Positions 20,914 through 28,274 of a DNA stretch of 64,000 nucleotides are shown here, piece by piece; within the stretch, counting starts at the first letter, position 1, and each line of letters begins with the position of its first letter. The notes below the pieces were generated by a model that saw nothing but the letters and a program-made list of their open reading frames with translations, ran no database searches and was not told where the DNA came from. Position numbers and translations under genes: made by a program. Source of the stretch: Nitzschia sp. DOCU1 (taxonomy: Eukaryota; Bacillariophyta; Bacillariophyceae; Bacillariales; Bacillariaceae); the NCBI GenBank assembly GCA_951394045.1, contig OX595996.1, forward strand, positions 1,674,001 through 1,738,000. Reading direction: 5' to 3'.

Positions 20914-21637
20914 GGTCTTTCGGTGTCGGTTTGCTGATTCAGGTTTTACAATGGAGGATGGTACCAAGCTGGCCCCGTGCCTTAGCACCTACCATGGGGA
21001 GTGCATCGCCATTGGAGCGCCCTTTGGAACAAGACGAGCAAACGGACGGGGCCTCAGCTTTCCACCCATTCAGCACCTGCCCAACTTTGTATGTGAAGCC
21101 TGCACTGTCCGGGCAGTCCTGGGGCGGGAATTGCTCTTGCCATCTGATGTGGATTTGATGCGGCTGGAACGAGCTAGTTTGCTTGATCGGATCTGGTACT
21201 TGGCTGAAAGTAGCCACAAGCACTACCAAGCAAAAATGTCACACATCAAGCGATTTCAACTTGCCTACGATCTGGAAAATAAGATTTTGGCTCCGACTGC
21301 TTTGAGTCGACCTGCGCATGGACCAGAAATACCACTCATGTGGTGCCAGGAGGCCTACAGTCTTCGGGCCTCAACAAGGAAGCGTGATTTGGAGGCTGAC
21401 CTTCGAGTGTCTTTCAGTACTGTCCGACAGCTACGGGCAGCCGCCTCCCAATATATGTTGTGGGACCTGGTGATGTCTAAGCCAGGGGAGGTTATCCTAA
21501 CTCCTCAACGGAAGCTTTTGGTCCAAGAGTGCCGGCCCACTGACAGTGCTGGCTATACCCTCCATGCTGCAGGGATGAGTGCTCGCCTCGGTACCCACTC
21601 CAATCCTGCCATGCCTTTACTGGACCGTCATGTATGA
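20732..21637 (+). CDS. DIRS-like tyrosine recombinase, N-terminal part
   Basis: The meaningful part starts near 20900. It contains several Cys/His residues (CVGC near the start, CLSTYHGEC, FVCEACTVRAVLGREL) that could bind zinc, then a helical segment (RIWYLAESSHKHYQAKMSHIKRFQLAYDLENK) like the SAM-like core-binding domain of tyrosine recombinases. The frame meets TGA at 21635-21637 and continues in the same frame into the catalytic domain (WLDSDLERRYRQATP), so the stop is an internal nonsense codon. Confidence 0.65.
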   Translation: MTQPRFCQSLWWLCTWRLTHVLCRHPTGWTALPFPPTPGGIGNKRHRCVGCTQDLSTRRTRVFRCRFADSGFTMEDGTKLAPCLSTYHGECIAIGAPFGTRRANGRGLSFPPIQHLPNFVCEACTVRAVLGRELLLPSDVDLMRLERASLLDRIWYLAESSHKHYQAKMSHIKRFQLAYDLENKILAPTALSRPAHGPEIPLMWCQEAYSLRASTRKRDLEADLRVSFSTVRQLRAAASQYMLWDLVMSKPGEVILTPQRKLLVQECRPTDSAGYTLHAAGMSARLGTHSNPAMPLLDRHV

Positions 21638-22402
21638 TGGCTTGACTCGGACTTGGAGCGGCGCTATCGACAGGCCACACCAGTAGCAGCCGATCGACAA
21701 ACCATGGCCATGGCTGGACTACTCAACCTTTTCTTGTGGCTGGGATGGTTACGCTCCACAGAGGCACAAGAATTGCAATGGTGTGACGTGGCCGTCACTG
21801 AACCAGCCAATTTTGCCTCGAAGGACCTCCCGCCAAATGTAGGCATTTTGGGACTGCGTCTGGGTCCCGAGACCGAATCTGACAGAACACGTAATGCGGA
21901 TGTTATTTTGGCATACCGGACTATTTCAGGATACTGTCCAGGGAAATGGTTTCACAGGCTCCGCAGGGGCAGTGCTTTGGTAGGCGGCTGGGAACACTCC
22001 ACTGCCCCACTATTCCAACAAGCCGATGGTGTCATCTGGACCTCCCACTTCTTTCGTCACACGTTCCTTTATCCAGCCCTGGAAGCTCAACGAGCAGGGG
22101 GTGATGCCTATCTCTGCGGGTTTGATGCTCGCATTGGGAACAGGTTGGAGGACATGTTCTGGTCCTTGCACTGTTACCGACGAGGGGCTCGCTCCCATGT
22201 TTCCAAGGGCGGTCACTTTGGAGCCCTTTGATTCAAGCGGGCCACCAAGGACCAAATCTACGAGCATGCCAGGTGGCGATTGCGACGGAGCGGGGAGGAC
22301 ATTGACAAACAGTATGACGAATGGACCGTCCGGCAGCGGGTAGAGTTGACCCTCTACTCGCATAATTACTACGCAACATTATTCAACATTATTCCGCCAT
22401 GA
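21638..22402 (+). CDS. DIRS-like tyrosine recombinase, catalytic part
   Basis: Same frame as the preceding ORF after the TGA. Catalytic Arg in LFLWLGWLRSTEAQELQW; the box FFRHTFLYPALEAQRAGG; H-x-x-R-R in LHCYRRGARSHVSKGG. The nominal frame ends at 22231. In the +1 frame from about 22235 the sequence continues with ATKDQIYEHARWRLRRSGEDIDKQYDEWTVRQRV, giving the expected W and the nucleophilic Tyr candidate (DKQY), and stops at TGA 22400-22402. All tetrad residues are thus recognisable, across one nonsense codon and one frameshift. This enzyme would integrate the circular cDNA. Confidence 0.75.
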
Positions 22403-22938
22403 GCGGGTCAGGGGGGGGGGAGAGAGAGACTGCTTTGATTTTATTGTTTTGATTGGGGGGAAGGAAGGTTCAAATTGGACTCGGCTGATGACACGAGAGC
22501 TACTAGGACCTTGGGTCCTAGTCTCCTGATATCTCCAGACGAGCCCTATTTGACCAACTGACTCGGACTGCGTGGGCCCTGGGCCCCACTAGACCACCAG
22601 TCAATACTATACTATCGCATGAGTCTCTCTAACCATCAAAGCATTCACTAAAGCCGTTTCTGCGGGCACAACACTGTCATGACTTTTGATAAAAATGAGA
22701 TAATGGCTGGTAGGCCATGTGGAAGCCCTGTTGAACCGGAGAACTTTTTAATCCGCGGCTCTGCTTTTAAAAATTCGACTCCGTCCAGACAGAAGGTGTA
22801 TGATAGCTTCTCGTTCCTGGACCCAAGACCGTCGGGCAATGGAAGTTCATTCCCCAATTCCTGGTTTCTTACTAGTATCATATGCACTTGATAAACTTGT
22901 AGAACAGACAATATGATGGCTACAGCTATGGAACTCTA
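22403..22938. other. Non-coding stretch, possible DIRS-like 3' end
   Basis: No supported gene. Contains a G/GA-rich run (about 22411-22429) and a short palindromic segment CTAGGACCTTGGGTCCTAG (about 22502-22520). Any terminal repeat of the DIRS-like element should be here, but none was matched to the 5' side. Confidence 0.4.
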
Positions 22939-23992
22939 GTGCCTCGCGCGGGGCAGGGCCCCACGTGGGGCCTCAGGCCCCACGTGGGGCCCAAAAATGT
23001 CCCCCTTTTGTCGTGGTGAAACAAGGTCAGATCCGACCCCCAGGAGCTGAAACTTGGACCCCTTAAAGTTTACGATATGAACTTTTTGGCAGAGTTGTCC
23101 GGAGTTGCCAGAACTCAGTAGTTGTTATCCCTGCGGGGGTTAAAGTTGGCTCAATCGGCAAATTTTCGTCGCACACATGTCGCGCGTGCCAGCCTGGCCC
23201 CACGGGCCCCACCGTAGAAAGTCTACTGTATTCTACAGAAATTTTGGGCAAAACGGCAAGCTACTACCGTCCGACGTTGCAGAGCTGGCACATACTCAGT
23301 ATTAACAAAAACTAAACATACCAATGAAAACTTTGCTAACTCCGCCAGCTTTCGTCTCATTTGAGCGACGCAGAAATCCAGCCGGAAGAGTTAGTTTGGT
23401 TGGCTTGAATGGTGGCTCCGCCATGAATTTTGTGAGCTCGAGGGGGCGGTGCCGGCGCGCATTAATTTCGTCCCGTGTTAATTTCGCTAACAAACCATAA
23501 GGCAAGTAGTAACCACTCATATAATATAGGACTAGTGAGCTAAACTAACAAAAACAATGTAACTAATCGATTAAATATGATGTTGAAACATCTATTACAT
23601 TAGTGTAGAGTCGATAGATTCGATGGGTGCCAACTCTGCAGTAGTCGACGTTTTGCCATGTGGTCAAAATATTTTCTTCCAAGCCCCACTCCTACTAATT
23701 ATCGCGGTGATTTACCGCGTGCGCGCGGTAACCAGCTACTTCCGTCCGACGTTGCAGAGTTGGCACATACTCAATATTAGCAAAACCGTATGATATCTAT
23801 TAAAACTGCACGAAGTCCGCTACCTTTCTTCTCATTTGAGCGACCAGATAATCCAGCCGGAAGGGGTCGTTTCGGTGGCTTGAATAGTGGGCCCCATTTC
23901 TAATTTACCGCGGTATACCGCGTGCGCGCCTCGAGCCCCATGGGCCCCACGTGGGGCTTGGGGCCCGTGGGGCACTGCCCCGCGCGAGGCAC
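22939..23992. mobile_element. 1,054-bp inverted-repeat element with TA duplication (non-autonomous)
   Basis: The ends are perfect inverted repeats of at least 18 bp: GTGCCTCGCGCGGGGCAG at 22939 and its complement ending at 23992. TA flanks both sides (22937-22938 and 23993-23994), as expected for Tc1/mariner-type insertion. It is GC-rich near the ends with CCCCACGTGGGGC palindromes. There is no transposase ORF. An internal direct repeat (23262-23400 versus 23732-23880, for example TCCGACGTTGCAGAG and CTCATTTGAGCGAC) is present. Confidence 0.8.
23262..23885. repeat. Internal direct repeat of the inverted-repeat element
   Basis: Two diverged copies, about 23262-23410 and 23732-23885, share CCGTCCGACGTTGCAGAG, TGGCACATACTCA, CTCATTTGAGCGAC and ATCCAGCCGGAAG in the same order. 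Confidence 0.75.
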
Positions 23993-23994
23993 TA

Positions 23995-24419
23995 CCGGTA
24001 GAATTGTCTTGACAACCGCAATATTGCCTCCGGTTTCTGGATAAATTTGCGAATTTGTTTCGTCATTTCATTAAGTGTGAAAGTTTCTCTTATTTAATGT
24101 TTTAGGTGATTTTGAGGCAGAGAACATTGAAGTTTCCCTTGAATGCTTCTGTTGCAGGAACTATTGTCCATTCTGCACAATGCTACCACCTTTCCCATCG
24201 CTTCTCTGCTGTCTGAGTTGTACCCCTTTGCCTCCGAGGGGCCTTTTGTTTCCGCACTGTAGTTGCGCTCAAACAGAACCTGTTTCAGCTTATTTGGCAC
24301 GGAAAGGCTCGGTGTTGACTCACAATCGCTGCGTCCGTTCTGGAAACCGGAAATCATCGTTGACGCACCACTTCCCGCCTCCTCATCATAAAACGAGAAG
24401 TTGGAAGAGAATCACTGGT
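23995..24419. other. Upstream region of the gene at 24420
   Basis: An in-frame ATG at 24180 extends the downstream ORF by 80 residues, but that segment is Pro/Cys-rich without domain character. No other feature seen. Confidence 0.4.
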
Positions 24420-25469
24420 ATGCTTCTTCAAACCATTTCATCGTCGTCCAACCACTTGATCCAGGAAAGCATGAACCGCACCTCTAGTAATACTACCCGC
24501 AGTGGCTTAGTGGCGGCCCTCCCGCATCCCGCTGCGAAGCGAATGAAAGCGGCATCGGGGGGACCTTTAATGGCTGCACAGTTTTCGCCGCAGATGATGT
24601 TTTTGCTAAACCGAGTCATTGATGAAAACAATCAGGGTGTTGATTTTTATGAGCGCCAAGAGTATATCAATGCCTTTCGGTGCTTTCGCCAAGCCCTAGT
24701 TCTCTTCAAGACGAGATTTCAAGAACAAGAATCTGCCGCCCCCGTTGTTCTTGCTAGTCAAAGAAGGAACGAGCATGGATCGATACGCCCACTATCCTGC
24801 TCGGCCGCCCGTACTGCCCTCGGTGAATGGTCCTCGCCTCCCGAGGAAGAGGAAGCGTCCGGGTGCTTTGTTCTCCACACGCAATGCTTTCGCTTGCTAC
24901 CAGGCTTGCCTGGCTTGCTATCTAGCGACCCACTCCAAGAAGACCGTCTGGTCTCTGCTATTCTAGTTTTCAACTGTGGCCTCGTTTTTCATCGGCAAGG
25001 ACAAGCTACATGTTCCGTCGCTCACATGCAAAAGGCGTATGCCCTCTATCAACAAGCCTTCACGCTGTTGGAAGATCAAATCCATGCCTACACTCGCCCT
25101 GCCTGTCACCAAGAAGCTACGACGGGGAATGCCCTCGTTGACTTTTTGTGCATGGCTATCCTCAATAACATGGGTCTTATCTTACGGTGCGACTTTCTAG
25201 ATCACATGCAATCCAAACGAATCTTTGGGCTGCTTGTGGCGTGTGCGCATGCCTTTCAGTCTGCGTACTCTACCTGTGCATTGCCCGAGAACGAGGAGGA
25301 TTCTGCCAATGCTGCCAACAAAAAGGCAAGGACCGGTGACATTTCTTCCACTACTCCATCTCCAGACGAACAAGAGTCCACCCTCTATCTGTTATCTCAA
25401 GTCGACGAATTCCTCTTGAACGCCGTTGCGCTCAATTGCTCCGATTCAAGGAGTGCCCCTGCGGCCTAA
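24420..25469 (+). CDS. Diatom-type helical (TPR-like) protein of unknown function
   Basis: About 349 residues from ATG 24420 (MLLQTISSSS); ATG 24180 is an in-frame alternative. After a Ser-rich N-terminus the sequence has paired helices with TPR-like spacing: NQGVDFYERQEYINAFRCFRQALVLFKTRF, SAILVFNCGLVFHRQG...AYALYQQAFTLLEDQ and LVDFLCMAILNNMGLI. These recall TPR helices A and B without a clean consensus. A Ser/Thr/Glu-rich insert precedes the C-terminal helix YLLSQVDEFLLNAVALN. No catalytic motif. Similar helical proteins are common in diatom genomes (general knowledge); the function is not known. No introns seen. Confidence 0.7.
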   Translation: MLLQTISSSSNHLIQESMNRTSSNTTRSGLVAALPHPAAKRMKAASGGPLMAAQFSPQMMFLLNRVIDENNQGVDFYERQEYINAFRCFRQALVLFKTRFQEQESAAPVVLASQRRNEHGSIRPLSCSAARTALGEWSSPPEEEEASGCFVLHTQCFRLLPGLPGLLSSDPLQEDRLVSAILVFNCGLVFHRQGQATCSVAHMQKAYALYQQAFTLLEDQIHAYTRPACHQEATTGNALVDFLCMAILNNMGLILRCDFLDHMQSKRIFGLLVACAHAFQSAYSTCALPENEEDSANAANKKARTGDISSTTPSPDEQESTLYLLSQVDEFLLNAVALNCSDSRSAPAA

Positions 25470-26518
25470 GTCGAGGGCGTTGAGCCGCCGAAAGCTACAT
25501 ACTTTCGGCCGCCTGCTGCTATTATGGCTATACTAATATTATTTTCTGTGCTTTGTCCACGCCGGTTTCTGCTAAGATGCCTCTTTAAACTAAGTGGTGC
25601 TATTCCTGCTAGTATATCTCAGCTCTATTTACTTCATAGTAGTACTCGCGACGAGATAGAAACAGCTAAGGTGGTGGTGGTGGTATGAAACTGTATTTCC
25701 GAAGAACGAGCCCCTGTAGAGAATGGCTGGTTATTCTGCATACGACCGCACAATGAGAGGCGCAGAAGGCACAAAGGTCGTTACATCATTTCATCAGGGG
25801 CGTTAGACCTTACTTCAGGTACCATCATGGCCCCCAGTGATGTACAGAAAAGGCAAAGTGAAGCCCTGCGACACGGGAGCAACTATGAGACCGTGGAAAG
25901 CGAAAGATGGACGCGGTCTCGTTCCCTGTCAAGCCTCCCGAGAGATGCTATTTTACGTAGCTATCGTATTATCCCGGCCGCATAGCATGCATCATAGAGT
26001 CCGAGTACGACTACGTAGACTCCCTCCTTCAAAGCTGAAACGTTCTATCAGTGCACTACGAGTGTGGTAGTAATAACACTCTTCTTGTCTTCTCCTACTA
26101 AGATCGCCAGGCATTGTTCGTTTCAATTTATTGCTACCAGTCAGAAATATGCTGCTGCGGCGTGAGCCTCTCTCCATTGTAAGCGCCGGTTCATTGTTGA
26201 AGAATGGTCGTCACGTAAAGATACGCTGCCGGATGACGATGTCTAAAGCAGAGTGGAGATGTACGCATTATGCAAGTAATAGCATCTACTTTGGCAAGCT
26301 CTCTTTGCTCGCCGAAGCGATATTGAACCAGTAGAACGATCGCCCGTCGGTCACAAGTGCGAGTAGTACGGCAATTTCCAAAAACCAACCCGTCAGATTT
26401 CGTATCAATTATTGTATTTAATCCACGTTCAATTACTTTTTTCTGCCTACCGTAGTCACGTTCGAGAAAGATGATCAGACCATATTGTCGGTTCGACCCC
26501 GCCTTTCTTGCTTGTTGC
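25470..26518. other. Intergenic, about 1 kb
   Basis: Short frames only; none looks coding. No repeat or RNA gene recognised. It separates convergent genes, so it holds both 3' ends. Confidence 0.6.
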
Positions 26519-27925
26519 TCAAATAATATCTTCGGGTTCCGGCGCTGGCACTGGAGGCGGCTTGGGCTTGTCTTCTTTTTTCTTGGTTTCTTTTTTAGAC
26601 TTGAGCTTACCAACGGTCGAAATTAGTTCGGCTTCTTGCTTGAGAACTTCTTCTTCTTGTTGACGTCTCATGTCTTGAGCTTGTTTGAATTCTTCTTCAG
26701 CTTTTTTGATGAGGTCCATACTTTCCTTGGCATTGCGTTCCTTAGCAGCCGCCAATCGTAAATTCATCATGCTTTGTTTGGTATCATCATGATTGCCTAG
26801 CACGGCATCATAGATACCATATGCCTTGGCATAAAAGCTAAGAGCAGTTTCGTATTCACCCTTTTCCATCAATATACCTGCTAATTTGGTATAAATTTGA
26901 GCGACCTTCACATGAAATTTACCCAACATGCGTTCATAAATCGCAATGGCAGCCTTGTATTCAACCAGACTGGATTCTAAATCACCCAATTGTCCAAATG
27001 CTTCGGCGGTACGCAAATACAAATCACAAGTCGTGGGATGCAAATCCCCCAAGATGCTCTCTTCCAAACTCAATGCCTTGCGATAACATACCATACCATT
27101 GGCATAATCGCCCTTGAGCCGACACAATCGATCACCTTCATTTTCCAACTCAATCGCTTGTAATACTGAAGTACAATAGTGCTGAATTTCTGTGGGGGTC
27201 ATGCCACCTTTGGCGGTCAAGACGACGCCTAAATTACTCACGACTTCTTTAGTGTCCATGTGATCCTTTCCAAAAATCAATAGGCGCGTTCGAAGTGCAC
27301 GTCGTAATTCCGCTAAAGCTTCATCAAAATCACCACGATCACTCAGAGCACAGCCCATGACATAATACGAGCGCGCAGTTTCCAAATGCGTCTTGCCCAA
27401 CAAGTGTTCTCGAATCGCCAACGATTTGCGATGTTCGATAATCGATTTGTCATAGTCACCCGAGCGCTGCAAAGCAACCCCATGTGAATGATGAGTTCGG
27501 GCCATGTTGAGTTTACAATCCAAAAGTTGTGGTTTATAAGGATGATTAAACCACGTGGCATTCTTCTTGTCTTTCGAACCTTCTGTTTCGTAAATGGTGA
27601 TAGCACGCTGCAAATGATACAAGGCAGCCTTGAAATCCTTTGTTGCACGAAAGCTTAACCCCAAAGAATAATGAGTCTTGGCTACTACGGTAGGATTGGT
27701 TTCGCCAAGCAACGGCTCTTGAATCGCCAAGGCCTTTTGAAATTCATCAATGGCATCTTGATAAAAGGCTTTGGCGCGCAAATTATCACCGATAATGTAA
27801 TGTTGAGAGGCAGTTTCTTCCATGGCCGAAGTGGAACGTTGGACCGAACTATCCAAGTAACTAGCGTGAGCAGACGCAAAACCACCACTAGAAGCGCCAG
27901 GAGTGGGAAGCAGATCCGTAGGCAT
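26519..27925 (-). CDS. Kinesin-light-chain-like TPR protein
   Basis: 468 residues from ATG 27925 (MPTDLLPTPG); the upstream extension to 28042 opens with GTG and is not favoured. Tandem TPR units of the kinesin-light-chain type (about 42-residue spacing) fill residues 40-430: AIDEFQKALAIQEPLLGETNPTVVAKTHYSLGLSFRATKDFKAALYHLQRA, then units with SLAIREHLLGKTHLETARSYYVMG, LRTRLLIFGKDHMDTKEVVSNLG, ALSLEESILGDLHPTTCDLYLR and AIAIYERMLGKFHVKVAQIYTKL. A charged coiled coil (KAEEEFKQAQDMRRQQEEEVLKQEAEL) and a Lys/Pro-rich tail end the protein. TPRs of this kind bind partner proteins; the partner is unknown. Single exon. Confidence 0.85.
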   Translation of the reverse strand: MPTDLLPTPGASSGGFASAHASYLDSSVQRSTSAMEETASQHYIIGDNLRAKAFYQDAIDEFQKALAIQEPLLGETNPTVVAKTHYSLGLSFRATKDFKAALYHLQRAITIYETEGSKDKKNATWFNHPYKPQLLDCKLNMARTHHSHGVALQRSGDYDKSIIEHRKSLAIREHLLGKTHLETARSYYVMGCALSDRGDFDEALAELRRALRTRLLIFGKDHMDTKEVVSNLGVVLTAKGGMTPTEIQHYCTSVLQAIELENEGDRLCRLKGDYANGMVCYRKALSLEESILGDLHPTTCDLYLRTAEAFGQLGDLESSLVEYKAAIAIYERMLGKFHVKVAQIYTKLAGILMEKGEYETALSFYAKAYGIYDAVLGNHDDTKQSMMNLRLAAAKERNAKESMDLIKKAEEEFKQAQDMRRQQEEEVLKQEAELISTVGKLKSKKETKKKEDKPKPPPVPAPEPEDII

Positions 27926-28274
27926 AGTATAGTAAGTGCGGACTCTACCTGGTACGCTTCGTTGACGAAAGTAATGAAATGCAGCAAGGAGCTCTGCGTC
28001 GGAATGCGGTACGTTCGCATCGGAAGCACAAGCAAAACACACATTAGCTTACCTTTACGGGACACAATGCGTGACCCACATGAGAAATGCGGGACAAAAC
28101 GTCCCGCAAAAGTTCTCCTGATAAAAATTTTCCCCTATGTAAAATAGCGCTTAAGTCATCATTCCAACAATCAGATGAACTTTACGGGACAATTGTCCTC
28201 CATTCGATTTTTGCCAGGATCGTACGAATCATCACTTTTACATCAACACCGACATACAACCAACACCAGGAAAA
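27926..28274. other. 5' flank of the Crypton element and of the TPR gene
   Basis: Contains the promoter side of the TPR gene and the left part of the Crypton. GGACAATTGTCCT (28187-28199) recurs downstream of the Crypton ORF. A second word GGGACAAAACGTCCC lies near 28093-28107. Confidence 0.5.
28187..28199. repeat. 13-bp direct repeat left of Crypton ORF
   Basis: GGACAATTGTCCT, identical to 31184-31196; the inner 12 bases are palindromic. Confidence 0.7.

Larger units (their letters stand above)
6634..22402 (+). mobile_element. DIRS-like (tyrosine recombinase) retrotransposon, interrupted
   Basis: Collinear + strand coding segments: Gag-like protein (6634-9076), methyltransferase-like region (17090-18300), RT (18300-19020), RNase H (19531-20700) and tyrosine recombinase (20900-22402). 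RT, RNase H and YR in this order define the DIRS order of retrotransposons. LINE copy B (9358-17089) and a 0.5-kb segment (about 19020-19530) are later insertions. The coding regions carry several frameshifts and one in-frame stop, so this copy cannot be autonomous. Terminal repeats (inverted or split direct) were not identified, so the outer limits given are coding limits. Confidence 0.75.

Noticed and set aside
26440..26520. TTCGA-containing stretch resembling a tRNA T-loop (near 26493)
   Set aside because: The flanking bases cannot form a T stem, and no matching acceptor or D arm is present upstream.
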